Source of the DNA: Arcanobacterium bovis
GTDB taxonomy: Bacteria > Actinomycetota > Actinomycetes > Actinomycetales > Actinomycetaceae
Assembly (NCBI RefSeq): GCF_004331995.1
Contig: NZ_SJDT01000001.1
Location: 124,001-188,000, forward strand
Direction of reading: 5' to 3'
DNA: 64,000 bases
Shown piece by piece: positions 1 through 10,542 of this stretch; the stretch's first letter is position 1; each line of letters begins with the position of its first letter. Under the pieces are notes generated by a model. The model was not told the origin of the DNA, made no database searches, and saw only the letters and a program-made list of their open reading frames with translations. The translations under genes and the position numbers were made by a program.

Positions 1-465
1 AGTGTAACCGGCTGTGCCGATAGCTGCTGCTTGCTTGGCAGAAAATACTTCTGGCAAGGCAATAAGCGCATCTGTGCTCACGCATGCCAGCTCAGATAGA
101 CCACCATGTTTTTCTTCGCCGATTCCCGCACCAGTGAGCACCACAGTCACACCTGGCTTCCAGTGCGAATCCGAAGATTCAACCACTTCACCTACGAGAT
201 CAATACCAGGAATCAATGGATACTGGCGAATAATTCCGGGTTTTCCTTCGAGAGCAAGAGCGTCCTTGTAGTTAATACTCGAGTATTTAACGCGTAGGAC
301 GACGCGCGGTTCCGTTCCTCCAAGCAGGCGCGATACGGCGTCGTCGCCCTTATTAACGCAAGGCGAGCCCGCGAGAAGGAAACTTTCATCGAAACTTTCG
401 AACGAGGCTTGGGCGTGACCTGCATCTTTACGGACGATCCACGCTTTGAAAGTTGAGTGCTGCAT
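1..465 (-). CDS. YhdH/AcuI-type quinone oxidoreductase (acrylyl-CoA reductase family), partial
   Basis: Reading the minus strand from the ATG at 463-465 gives 155 codons without a stop, cut by the window edge, so only the N-terminal half is present. The protein is a zinc-independent medium-chain dehydrogenase/reductase of the YhdH/AcuI type. Visible family blocks are FKAWIVRKD at the N-terminus, SSINYKDALALEGKPGI, the RQYPLIPGIDLVGEVVESS substrate-domain block and GAGIGEEKHGGLSELA. Family members are NADPH-dependent cytosolic reductases of acrylyl-CoA or quinones. The NADPH-binding half lies outside the window. It is divergent from guaB1. Family assignment is firm; the substrate is not. Confidence 0.85.
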   Translation of the reverse strand, partial: MQHSTFKAWIVRKDAGHAQASFESFDESFLLAGSPCVNKGDDAVSRLLGGTEPRVVLRVKYSSINYKDALALEGKPGIIRQYPLIPGIDLVGEVVESSDSHWKPGVTVVLTGAGIGEEKHGGLSELACVSTDALIALPEVFSAKQAAAIGTAGYT

Positions 466-645
466 ACACGGCTCTTTCTTGTGAGGTTCCTTGTAACCAG
501 TACGGTTAACACCTGCAATTATACTCTTTCGTTATCCAAACCGTGGCGAAGCGAGAGTCTGATCAAAAACACCTACAGTCCACATACTGATACAACAGGC
601 ATCACTATGATGAACACTCTTTCAATATTCAGTGAAATTCGCTAG

Positions 646-2100
<1,455 letters not shown>

Positions 2101-2184
2101 GATTGATGGTGACCGTGGTTGATGCGGTGGTGGGTCGTTTGCTTTGCTGAGCTCGCCGTCATAGATACATCAACTCAGCGTAGC

Positions 2185-2223
2185 AGTGTGGGGAGCGCGA
2201 ACGATTATCGCACTCCCCACACT
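2185..2223. terminator. Hairpin between guaB1 and lipase 1 (16-bp stem, loop ACGATTA)
   Basis: The arms 2185-2200 and 2208-2223 pair over 16 bp with one C:A mismatch around the 7-nt loop ACGATTA. It lies between two convergent genes and probably ends both transcripts. No long T run follows. The same loop and stem base recur at 3978-4014. Confidence 0.65.
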
Positions 2224-2314
2224 ATGTTTATCCAGCGGCCGGCGAAAGTCAACAAGCGATCACTCAGACAGAGTTCGCAGTTGCACCTGCTAGGCGGACA
2301 ATATCACCGCTAGA

Positions 2315-3568
2315 TTAGTGTCCAAACACCTTTTCAAACTGTTGAACAGCAATCCTCGCGTGAGTGATTGATCCGAATGCATGCGCACCGGAGGTATGCG
2401 GGACGAATGTGATATTTCCTCCACTAGCCGACCACTCTTTCGCCAGTTTTTCACCAACGTGGAATGGAATGACATCGTCGCCCTTGCTGTGAGTTAGGGT
2501 TACCGGCATAGACGGCGCGCGGTATCCGATATGTTGATCAGAAAGCATGCTCTTATATGGCTCTTTGTTGATGAACTGTTGCACTGTAGTTCCATCAATC
2601 GTGAGCTTTTCGAGTTTCTTCCCAATGAATGGAATCAAATCTTGCGTACACGCGTTGGCAGCACGTAGCATGACGTCTTTACCCTCTTTGTTAAGATCCG
2701 CAGTGAAATCAATTCCATAGCTGTGGCTGATTCCCATAAACGCGAACGCCTCAAATAGGAAGTACAAGGTTCCGTCAAGAGTCGGTGGAAGCAAAGTTAA
2801 ATCAGCGGGAGCGGCGCCGATTGCGGCCACCTTGAATTTCAGCTCTGGAGCGTACTCGTCAGCCTGTTCAACTGCGCTCGCTGATGCTCCACCTCCTTGG
2901 GAATAACCGTCGATTCCCAGTGGATTATCGACACTTAGATCCCATCCGACAAGCTGACGAGCAGCACGAACACTGTCAAGAACTGCGTGTCCTTGCGACA
3001 CGCGATCCATGTAGGTATGCATACCTGGTGTACCGAGGCCTTCATAGTCGGTTATGACTACGGCGTAGCCTTTCTTGAGTAAAGGTTCAAAGAACACTTG
3101 TTCGTAATCACCGATTCCGTCGGCGAGTTGCCGAGACGGTGCGCATTTATCGGCTACACCTTGTGTACCAGGCGCGAAAGCGATGAGTGGTCGTTTTCCA
3201 TTACCTTTCCATGGCTCTTTTGATTCGATGACGATTCCGCTCACGGGTATCAGTTTTCCCGTGCGGTTTTTCGAAACATAGAGTATACGCGTTGCCTTGT
3301 ATGGACCATTGTCTTTAAGTCCCAAAGGGTTTTGCGGATTGTTTACGTGTTCAGATCGGATCAAAGTGCCCGGATTTTTATCAGACAATGACGGAACGTC
3401 ATAATAGAAAGGTCGATATTCATCGCCCTGAGGATTCAGTGTACCGTTGACTTGCATGTGAACAGAGGATTGTGGCTGGTTTACGTCCGCTGTTGCCGAC
3501 GGCGCAAGACCGACGGACAACAAGGATGACAGAGCCAGGCACGAAAGTATCGTCGTATTTTTACGCAC
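2315..3568 (-). CDS. Secreted lipase of the LIP/secretory lipase family (copy 1)
   Basis: 417 aa from the GTG at 3566-3568. That start is chosen because GGAG sits just upstream and the paralog at 4086 has the same leader and start. A signal peptide (MRKNTTILSCLALSSLLSVG ending near ATADV) predicts secretion. The fold is an alpha/beta hydrolase: GYSQGGG holds the nucleophilic serine near residue 220, THSKGDDVIPF the acid, and SGAHAFGS the histidine. FAPGTQGVADKCAPSR forms the oxyanion region typical of secretory lipases. These enzymes hydrolyse acylglycerols or cholesteryl esters outside the cell; the substrate is not defined here. It is clearly homologous along its whole length to the next lipase, so the pair arose by tandem duplication. 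Confidence 0.85.
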   Translation of the reverse strand: MRKNTTILSCLALSSLLSVGLAPSATADVNQPQSSVHMQVNGTLNPQGDEYRPFYYDVPSLSDKNPGTLIRSEHVNNPQNPLGLKDNGPYKATRILYVSKNRTGKLIPVSGIVIESKEPWKGNGKRPLIAFAPGTQGVADKCAPSRQLADGIGDYEQVFFEPLLKKGYAVVITDYEGLGTPGMHTYMDRVSQGHAVLDSVRAARQLVGWDLSVDNPLGIDGYSQGGGASASAVEQADEYAPELKFKVAAIGAAPADLTLLPPTLDGTLYFLFEAFAFMGISHSYGIDFTADLNKEGKDVMLRAANACTQDLIPFIGKKLEKLTIDGTTVQQFINKEPYKSMLSDQHIGYRAPSMPVTLTHSKGDDVIPFHVGEKLAKEWSASGGNITFVPHTSGAHAFGSITHARIAVQQFEKVFGH

Positions 3569-3625
3569 GATGAACTCCAATCGGTGAGAGTTGATAGTTG
3601 GATATGGCACGAGAAACCGCACCAT

Positions 3626-4085
3626 AACCGGAAGATGTGTTGCTTGTGATCAACACGTTTCACAGATTATCGACACAATATATCCCAAAACAAGCGTTTT
3701 GCCTGATTTTTCCAATTTGTTCACTTTGTAGCAACCGCAATTTTTCCGGGCTGTCGATTTGATAACCCAACCACACCACAATAGTTACTGACCTGTAATA
3801 CGGCTACCGGCTGAAACATCAGCAAATGCTGCACGAACCGTATAGGCATCCGATCTAAACTGCACAGCGTTAGTGCCGCAGCATACGGCAATACCTACCA
3901 GACCACGCGTCACAACAAAACCTAGAGCCAAATCAGCAAAAGCTAAAAATACAGCCTTATAAAGGGCTAATAAGGAGGGGTGGGAAGTGTGAACGATTAT
4001 CGCACTTCCCACCCTTAGTTCACGTCAACAGGCAAATCTAGATTCAGATCAATGCCCAATTCTCAGTCGTACAAAATTCGAGAGT
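3626..4085. other. Gap between the two lipase genes
   Basis: 460 bases with no supported gene. It holds AT-rich sequence upstream of lipase 1 and, near its left end on the gene strand, the hairpin at 3978-4014 downstream of lipase 2. Confidence 0.6.
3978..4014. terminator. Hairpin downstream of lipase 2 (15-bp stem, loop ACGATTA)
   Basis: Arms 3978-3992 and 4000-4014 pair over 15 bp with one G:T wobble around the loop ACGATTA. It is placed just after the lipase 2 stop codon and probably terminates it. Loop and inner stem are the same as in the hairpin at 2185-2223, while the outer stem differs but still pairs. Confidence 0.65.
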
Positions 4086-5405
4086 TTAACGCCCGAACAC
4101 ATTGGCAAGCTGTTGCATAGCGATCTTGAGATGAGCAACTGTGCCAGTTACATGCATTCCGGCACTCATTGGAACGAACGTTACATCCGCACCACGAGCA
4201 CGCCATTGAGATACGAGCTTTTCGCCTACATAGTAAGGGATGATATCGTCCCCTCGACTGTGTGTAACCACTACCGGCATTGAGGGGGCATCATAACCGA
4301 TGTGCTGTTCCTTGAGCATCGACTTGTAAGGCTCTGCGGCAACCAAATCCTGCACCGTGGAACCGTCAGTCGTGAGCTGATCCAGTTTGACTCCCACGAA
4401 TGGCACGAAATCCGTGATACAGGAATTTGCTGCCAGAGTCATCATTTTCTTGCCTTTTTCGTTGAGTTTGCTCATGAAATCTACTCCATAGCTCTTGCCG
4501 AGGCCCAAAATCGCGTAGGCTTCAGCCAAGAAATACACTGTGCCATCGTATTGTTGGGGTATGAGGGAAATATCAGCGGGGACAGCTCCAGCAATTGCGA
4601 TCTTGAAATGGAGTTCGGGAGCGTAGTCGTCGGCAAGTTCAGCAGCACTCGCCACAGCACCACCACCTTGGGAATACCCATTCATGGCAAGTGGCGTTTG
4701 TGCCGATAAATCCCAACCATCAAGGTTCAAGGCTGCACGAACACTATCGAGTACCGTATGCCCTTGAGATATCCGATCCATGTAGGTATGCATTCCTGGA
4801 GTGCCAAGTCCTTCATAGTCCGTCACCACTACTGCGTAGCCGCGCTTCAACATCGACGTGAAAAACCATTGTTCATAATCTCCCACGCCATCAGCTATTT
4901 TTCGCGATGGAGCACATTTGTCTCCGACGCCCTGCGTACCGGGAGCGAAAGCCACCAAAGGACGTGACCCTTTGCCTTTCCATGGTGCTTTTGGCTCTAT
5001 CACCACACCGCTAACCGGAATTTTCTTGCCAGTGCGGTTGATTGAGGTATAGAGGATTCGCACGCCTTTATATGGGCCATTTTCGCTGATACCGAGTGTA
5101 TTCCAAGGATTATTTACCTCTTGGGTGCGAATGATCGCACCCGGTCTCATCCCAGATATATCAGGAATGTCGTGATAAAAAGAAAGGTACTGATCACCTT
5201 CTGGATCAGTACCTTTGACGCCCTGCCAAGCACGGCGATGATCGCGTATTTGCCTAGAGTTCGTTTGATACAAAGAGGTTGACGGTGTAGATGCCATCAC
5301 GTTTGATTTCTCGGAGAGTTTCGATGCCGACGCCGCCGACACACTTCCCACTGCTAGTACAGTTGAAAGAGCAACGCTCGTTAGCATTTTGAGTTTCTTG
5401 GACAC
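4086..5405 (-). CDS. Secreted lipase of the LIP/secretory lipase family (copy 2)
   Basis: 439 aa from the GTG at 5403-5405, preceded by TTGGAG as in copy 1; the ATG-like starts further upstream lack this. The signal peptide is MSKKLKMLTSVALSTVLAVG ending near ASA. The mature part shows FAPGTQGVGDKCAPSR, GYSQGGG (nucleophile near residue 240), THSRGDDIIPYYVGEKL and the histidine in SAGMHVTG. Compared with copy 1, the mature N-terminus carries about 20 extra residues. Function is extracellular ester or lipid hydrolysis by family inference. It lies upstream of copy 1 on the same strand, but each has its own leader and they are 0.5 kb apart, so separate promoters are likely. Confidence 0.85.
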   Translation of the reverse strand: MSKKLKMLTSVALSTVLAVGSVSAASASKLSEKSNVMASTPSTSLYQTNSRQIRDHRRAWQGVKGTDPEGDQYLSFYHDIPDISGMRPGAIIRTQEVNNPWNTLGISENGPYKGVRILYTSINRTGKKIPVSGVVIEPKAPWKGKGSRPLVAFAPGTQGVGDKCAPSRKIADGVGDYEQWFFTSMLKRGYAVVVTDYEGLGTPGMHTYMDRISQGHTVLDSVRAALNLDGWDLSAQTPLAMNGYSQGGGAVASAAELADDYAPELHFKIAIAGAVPADISLIPQQYDGTVYFLAEAYAILGLGKSYGVDFMSKLNEKGKKMMTLAANSCITDFVPFVGVKLDQLTTDGSTVQDLVAAEPYKSMLKEQHIGYDAPSMPVVVTHSRGDDIIPYYVGEKLVSQWRARGADVTFVPMSAGMHVTGTVAHLKIAMQQLANVFGR

Positions 5406-5720
5406 AATTTTCTCCAATCGGTGAGAATTGAATTCTGGAAAATAGGCAACAATAGCCTATTACCAGCGAAAATACTGTTGCAGTTATAACTTGCTCCAGC
5501 ACTTTTCAGCTTAGCCACACAGCAAGCTATTGCCAAGCGATTTGCGTGTTATTTCGGTTATGTACGATATTCACACAGATGTTCAGCACCATATTTCATC
5601 GGTTGCCATGAGTGCATAATTACACTAGTGGTGCGGGGAATAATCTGCGCCGCACCACTGTCGAGAGCTGCTTGACGAAACTGCTTTACAAGGAAGTCGC
5701 TCGGTCAATAGCATGGTTAC
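5406..5720. other. Divergent promoter region of lipase 2 and a membrane protein gene
   Basis: 315 bases without a gene. It carries the shared lipase leader CTCACCGATTGGAG (complement) next to the lipase start and a short inverted repeat at 5441-5461. Nothing else was recognised. Confidence 0.5.
5441..5461. promoter_or_regulatory. Inverted repeat upstream of lipase 2
   Basis: AATAGGC and GCCTATT form a perfect 7-bp inverted repeat with a 7-base spacer, about 40 bp upstream of the lipase 2 start. It could be an operator or an untranslated-leader hairpin; no partner regulator is evident. Confidence 0.3.
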
Positions 5721-6197
5721 ATGAGTGGTCACGACGTTTTTTCATCGCAACGCAAAGACAACGCACCGGCGCGACGCACCTATACACGGGACAACCCAAA
5801 AATACTAGTGAGTGCCGGTGAAGGCTGGTTATACATAGTTTGGGCAGGAATAACAGCACTTCATTTCACGATGCTGTTGAACCGCACCGCAATACCCTAT
5901 GGCGGGATTGTGCTGTGGGTATCAACTATGGTGTTCTTACTTGCTTGCGCTATTTTGTCGGCCAAGACTTCTCAGCGCCGAACCCCACGACCACGCGGAT
6001 TTCACAAACGCCTCTATTATGCATTTGCATTGCCGTGCGGGTTTGCAGTTCTCGGAGTAATTCTTGAAGCAATGCACGCAACGCCTGAGCTTCCGTTGCC
6101 AATCGCTATGCTACTGGCAGCGCTAATCGTGATGCCAATGTTTTTCCTCGGAGTTTCCATCATCAGAGCAGCAGCCGAGCAAGGCAAGGACTTGTAA
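5721..6197 (+). CDS. Small integral membrane protein, function unknown
   Basis: 158 aa. The first 30 residues are polar, followed by four hydrophobic stretches: GWLYIVWAGITALHFTMLL, GGIVLWVSTMVFLLACAIL, YAFALPCGFAVLGVIL and PIAMLLAALIVMPMFFLGVS. The loop between helices 2 and 3 is basic (TSQRRTPRPRGFHKR), so it probably faces the cytosol. No family was recognised. It is convergent with the mug gene. The ATG at 5721 has no convincing ribosome binding site, and an internal start is possible. Confidence 0.6.
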   Translation: MSGHDVFSSQRKDNAPARRTYTRDNPKILVSAGEGWLYIVWAGITALHFTMLLNRTAIPYGGIVLWVSTMVFLLACAILSAKTSQRRTPRPRGFHKRLYYAFALPCGFAVLGVILEAMHATPELPLPIAMLLAALIVMPMFFLGVSIIRAAAEQGKDL

Positions 6198-6281
6198 CAA
6201 ACACAAGGCCGCAAGGAATACGAGCTATACCTAGCAGCGCTCGATACTTTGGGGCGAAGCTTCGCCCATTAGGCGCTACGT

Positions 6282-6887
6282 CTAGCTGCGACGTCGTCTC
6301 GCAGCTACTTGTTGCCACCAATCCACCAACACCGGCATAGTGGCGTGGGCGTTGAGCCCACTCGGCTGCGGAAGCACCCACAATTCGCCATCTCCAAGCG
6401 AAACTGGACGATCGCCGTCATCGTATTGCCTCCCCAATTGCGCTTTTGGCTTCCCGAACGCCTCACGATACGCCGTGATACCGAGAATCGCAACGACGTC
6501 AGGCTGAAGCTCCTGCGCAAGGTGCGCCAAACGTCGTCCACCCGCTTCAAGCTCGTCTCGGCGAAGCTCAGCAGCTTTCGCCGTCGCCCGATTTACCAAG
6601 TTAGTGAGCGCGATCCCCCGCTCCTGCATCGCCAGTTCGTCCTCAGGCTTCAGACCAGCAGTAGCATCCACGAGATTCGGCAAAAGACCTGCATTGTAGA
6701 GGCTCGGCCAGAAGCGGTTCGATGGCGCGGCAAAAGGCGCGTTGACCGCCGCAGTCCACAGACCAGGGTTGATGCCGACGATGAGCAGCCACGGATGCGG
6801 GCAGAGGATGTCGTCGACTGTGCCGTTGACATATTGCGGCAGTTCCGAGCGGAGCGGACGGCGGTTGCCGAGCGGAGAAATACGCAT
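6282..6887 (-). CDS. mug: G/U mismatch-specific DNA glycosylase
   Basis: 201 aa. The protein belongs to the uracil-DNA glycosylase superfamily, Mug branch: the GINPG motif (residues 38-42) is the water-activating loop of Mug enzymes, and QPSGLNAH near residues 174-181 corresponds to the DNA-intercalation/NPS-type motif. It removes uracil or thymine opposite guanine, and alkylated cytosine, starting base excision repair. Length is normal for actinobacterial Mug. The C-terminus is arginine-rich (VAARRRRS). It stands alone. Confidence 0.88.
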   Translation of the reverse strand: MRISPLGNRRPLRSELPQYVNGTVDDILCPHPWLLIVGINPGLWTAAVNAPFAAPSNRFWPSLYNAGLLPNLVDATAGLKPEDELAMQERGIALTNLVNRATAKAAELRRDELEAGGRRLAHLAQELQPDVVAILGITAYREAFGKPKAQLGRQYDDGDRPVSLGDGELWVLPQPSGLNAHATMPVLVDWWQQVAARRRRS

Positions 6888-7348
6888 GTGATCACCTGAA
6901 TATCGAATAGTCTGCTTATATGCTACTGCTAAAGAAAGTGACGATTGGGAACTGGGTGTAAGTTGCGGAGCTAGTAAGTTTACGTTGCACAGTTAGTAGG
7001 CAAATACGGCAGATTGCGCACATGACGGGTATGTCAGCAACCTTGTCGCGGTTGTACCCGCCGGGATTTGGTGTGGATTTTGCATGATCTCGATATATGT
7101 GGAGATGTTTGCGAAATCGCACCAAAAAGTGCGGGGTAAAGGGGTTAAAGGCTCGATTGTGTGTCTGAATTGGGCGTGCCGGGGCCTTGTTTTAGCGTGT
7201 CAGGGCCTTGTTTGAGGGCTTGTAGTGTCCGGCTACCCGGCTATGTGGTCGCGGAACTGATGACTACACCAAAGCAGCTTTCAGCTTTCAGTGAGCGTTC
7301 GTCGCCTGCACGGGCGGAAGCCCTGGTGGCGTCGCTGTGTGAGCGTCA
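6888..7348. other. Gap holding a displaced copy of an acyltransferase 3' end
   Basis: 461 bases with no intact gene. Positions 7289-7320 match the terminal codons of the neighbouring acyltransferase (7350-7381) at 27 of 32 bases, and in the same frame would read LPPVQATNAH-stop beside LPAVCAKNAH-stop. A shorter repeat of GGCCTTGTTT occurs near 7180-7215. The rest is unrecognised. Confidence 0.5.
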
Positions 7349-7381
7349 TCAGTGAGCGTTCTTCGCGCACACGGCCGGAAG
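7289..7381 (-). repeat. Direct repeat of an acyltransferase 3' end
   Basis: Two 32-bp copies (7289-7320 and 7350-7381), starts 61 bp apart, with 27 identical bases. The second copy contains the stop codon of the acyltransferase gene; the first encodes the same terminal peptide pattern and its own stop. It looks like the tail of a lost paralog or a local 3' duplication. Confidence 0.6.
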
Positions 7382-8599
7382 ACCGTTTGTTTCATCCGTA
7401 CCGATAGGCGCAATGAATCTATTAGTGGCTTTCGTCAGCGGAATCTCAATAAACCGATAGAACAGATGTGAAACAAACACGATGATCATCAGCGACAAAA
7501 CCAGCGCGATCAACACACTCAGCTTATAGCTTCCCACTTGACCATAAACACCTTGGAAAATAGCGATCGTGACTGTACACAAGATAGGAATATGCAGCAA
7601 ATAAAGTGAGTAGCTGAGGTCACCTAAAAAGAGGAATACTTTGTGCTCAAGTATTCGCTGTATCCATGCGAGTTTATGTATGCCATAAAGCAAAGCCACT
7701 GCGCCAAACACGTGCGCGCTCACAGCTTTGCCTGAGCCAAAATCGAGCACAGGCAGATAGTGATAAATATTGGTTGGGTGTTCCACGCCCGTCGGGTAAC
7801 CGCCATACAATAAGCCGACTAGCACGATAGTTACGTTAAGCAAGGTTTGAGATCGCGAAGGCGCCTTGCCGTTGCGATTCTTTGACGTGGCAAAATAATA
7901 AGCTAATGCTGTTCCGAGCGGAAAACACGCTAAATAGGTTTGGTACTGCTTTAAACAGAGCAGGCCAACAGCCAGCGCAATCCACACCCACACAATCCTA
8001 GAATTCCTGCCCCACACCATCATGGCGCAAAACATTGCTAGGAAAGACCCGTAAAATGCAACGCTCAGCATCCAAAAAGCTGTTGAAAAGAAGTTGGTTC
8101 CAACAAACCACATCGAAATTAGCGACGTCGTGAGAAAATCTTTAACCGACGGCGCATCCCAGTTGTAGATATTGTGTAGCCACGAGGAGCCCGTTATGCC
8201 AGAAATTTCTTGATTTTTCAGAAGATCGAAAATCATCAAAACGTATACGAGTGCACAAACCACAACCGCAGGAGCAACTAAGCGAAAATACCTTTTTAAT
8301 GCGATAGAGGAAAGCTTCGGAGCTGCCTTATCCGGATCGAATAAAGACCAAGACAGTACCAAACCAGATACAACAAGAAAGATACAAACAAAGAAATTTC
8401 CGTTCGTAATCACGCTCAGCGGCGATTGTGCTTACCAATCCTGCCAGCGAGTTACGCCGTGCGTTCCTTCATAAGATCCGAGATAAAATGCGAGCAAGAA
8501 ATGGTGAACGAAGATCACAACGCATGCAATCCCCTTGAGCCCCGACAACCAATTGATCCTCGGCGCTCCGGCAGAAGTAGGCACCGCAACGTTAGTCAT
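7349..8599 (-). pseudogene. Acyltransferase family 3 membrane protein interrupted by an in-frame TAA
   Basis: The frame opens at ATG 8597-8599 (GAAGG upstream) with MTNVAVPTSAGAPRINWLSG then LKGIACVVIFVHHFLLAF, the usual first helix with its conserved histidine pair. After 55 codons a TAA at 8432-8434 interrupts it. The same frame then continues without further breaks to the stop at 7349. The downstream part has nine or more hydrophobic helices, including FFVCIFLVVSGLVLSW, LKRYFRLVAPAVVVCALVYV and LGDLSYSLYLLHIPIL, typical of acyltransferase 3 (PF01757). The full product would be about 416 codons, normal for integral membrane O-acyltransferases acting on cell-surface glycans. One sense codon turned to TAA would explain the break. 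A downstream GTG at 8411-8413 lacks the catalytic first helix. Confidence 0.8.
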
Positions 8600-8765
8600 A
8601 TCAAACCTTCACACTCATTAAATTTTATACTTATCCAGTTTACGGCGAAGTGTCTGCCCAGCAAAACCAGCAAAAAGATGGAAAATTGGCACCCGAATGA
8701 ACCCGATCAACAATTTCAGCAGAAAACAGTCCCCAGCACGGCCTACTCAGCTCTACACCTTATTT

Positions 8766-10532
8766 TCATTGTGCCAAGATCCGGTGTTGAATAAAACGAG
8801 CGATATTGTGCTGATTTTGCTCCCAGATCACGCTTCCAGGAATCGACAGGCCACCGTGTACACTGCCGGCGCACATCCACAGCTCGGTCTCCACACCCGC
8901 GTCTGTTAAACGGGTGGCAAGGTTGATGCCTTCGTCGCGCAACGGATCAGCAGAATTGACGACGACGCACATCGGCGGCACCTCACAAGCCTCAGGCAAC
9001 CGATAAACGCTGCGCTCCGCGACTTGCGAGTCTACCATTGGCACATCGGCGCTTTGTGCACTGCGAACGCTCAAAAAGTGCGCCCATGCTCCCTCGCTCG
9101 CTTGGCGATCCCACACTGGCCCGTTTCGATACGTCACCCACGAAAGCGAATTCATATACGGTTCAAGACACGGCTCCATCGCCACAAAACACTTCACGCG
9201 AGTGCGCACATCCACCGGAATATCTTGTGTGAACATCTGCAAACCGGTACCAGCGCCTGCCGAATCACCATAAACAATGAGCTGCGCATCTGGGTACTTT
9301 TGTGCCAGGTAAACCAGGGTCGCCGCGGCGTCTTGCGCATTAGCAGGATACGGATGCTCCGGGGCGAGCCGGTAATCGGGCGAAGCTATGAGCACTTTCG
9401 CAACGTGACCTGCGGCGTCGGGCCATTCCAGGTCGGAAACTAAACGCAACAAATCGACGTGACGCTCGTCGTCGAACTGCGGACGCCCTGAAACATAGCC
9501 GCCGCCATGCAAAGACAAAATGACGACGCGCGGTTCGTCACTATTGCTAACGATACGAACCTTTCGCCCTACAACGTCCGTTTCAGACAGATTTATGCCT
9601 TCCGGCCAGGCAATTGAGGAACTGAACATTGTGTCAGCGCGGGCGCGCAGTTTTAGCACATCACGCATATCTTGAGCAGGCGTATTAGCCACCACGTCGG
9701 CCATGTCTGGGCGAATATACGGCGTCGGTACCTGCGATTCAGCCGAGACTAGCCCATCGAGAAAATCCTCAACCGCCGCAAAGAACGTCTGTGGTTGGTC
9801 GCGGCGCACCGTGTGGCTCGCCTGCGCAATACGCACCATTTTCAGGTGCGGATTCGTCAAGGAATCCGTGCGGGCGGCATCGAGGAGGATGTCATCGCCG
9901 TCGCCCGAGACGACGAGGGCGGGCACAACAAGGCGATCAAGCGCAGCAATATCAGACAAACCCACAACTCCCGTTTCCACAAAGGAGCGATCTACCTGCG
10001 CTTTTGCCTGCGCCCACGCGGTACATTCTGGTTGCGTCCAGCGCGGATATTCGGCTCTGAGCTCAGCAATCGCTTTAGTTGGGTTCTCGCTTACGTATTG
10101 CGTTTGCTCAACGAGGTGTGGCGCGTTTTCTAAATAGCGTTGCTGCTGTTCAGGCGTCAGTAACGCCGGATCTTCAAGGACGACGCCGTGGAACCACTGC
10201 GGATGACGAACGGCCAGTTGCGTGGTGATCGCGCCGCCCATCGAGTGCCCAAGCGCAACCACTTTGTGATGCAAAGAACTTTCAAGGATATGGGAAACCG
10301 TGGCCTCAGCAGCTGCCACGGCGGCCGCAAAAGGATTAGAAAGCTCATCTTTTGTGAAACGAGGCGATATGCCGTGCCCAAGAGAGTCAATGAGCACGAC
10401 GCGCCAGCGAGAACCGAAACGAGTGGCGATGTCTACAAGCGAAGCGGCATTATCCGTAACCCCGTGAAATGCAATAATCGTGCCGTTAACTTGATTGCCT
10501 GATTCGTAATAGGCGAGACGATGGTTAGGCAT
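8766..10532 (-). CDS. Fusion of two alpha/beta hydrolases in one protein
   Basis: 588 aa from ATG 10530-10532, chosen because AAGGAG lies just upstream; an in-frame start 27 codons earlier has no such site. Residues 1-275 are a classical alpha/beta hydrolase (IIAFHGVTDNAASL, DSLGHG, GHSMGG near residue 95, VSGDGDDILLD, ASHTVRRDQP). Residues 300-588 are a hormone-sensitive-lipase-type domain (LHGGGYVSGRP near 339, YGDSAGAGTG near 421, NSADPLRDEG, SVHGGLSIPG). Both triads appear complete. No signal peptide or membrane segment is seen. Enzymatic substrates are unknown. The start lies 10 bases after the stop of the decayed GNAT gene on the same strand, so the two were probably one transcript. Confidence 0.82.
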   Translation of the reverse strand: MPNHRLAYYESGNQVNGTIIAFHGVTDNAASLVDIATRFGSRWRVVLIDSLGHGISPRFTKDELSNPFAAAVAAAEATVSHILESSLHHKVVALGHSMGGAITTQLAVRHPQWFHGVVLEDPALLTPEQQQRYLENAPHLVEQTQYVSENPTKAIAELRAEYPRWTQPECTAWAQAKAQVDRSFVETGVVGLSDIAALDRLVVPALVVSGDGDDILLDAARTDSLTNPHLKMVRIAQASHTVRRDQPQTFFAAVEDFLDGLVSAESQVPTPYIRPDMADVVANTPAQDMRDVLKLRARADTMFSSSIAWPEGINLSETDVVGRKVRIVSNSDEPRVVILSLHGGGYVSGRPQFDDERHVDLLRLVSDLEWPDAAGHVAKVLIASPDYRLAPEHPYPANAQDAAATLVYLAQKYPDAQLIVYGDSAGAGTGLQMFTQDIPVDVRTRVKCFVAMEPCLEPYMNSLSWVTYRNGPVWDRQASEGAWAHFLSVRSAQSADVPMVDSQVAERSVYRLPEACEVPPMCVVVNSADPLRDEGINLATRLTDAGVETELWMCAGSVHGGLSIPGSVIWEQNQHNIARFIQHRILAQ

Positions 10533-10542
10533 ATGACGCTCC

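Noticed and set aside
2119-2313. 64-codon plus-strand frame after guaB1
   Set aside because: It spans the hairpin at 2185-2223, has no binding site and resembles nothing known.
3785-4012. 75-codon minus-strand frame between the lipases
   Set aside because: It crosses the hairpin downstream of lipase 2, with no family and no start signal.
7161-7355. 64-codon plus-strand frame in the mug-acyltransferase gap
   Set aside because: It is made up of the repeated acyltransferase 3' end read on the wrong strand.
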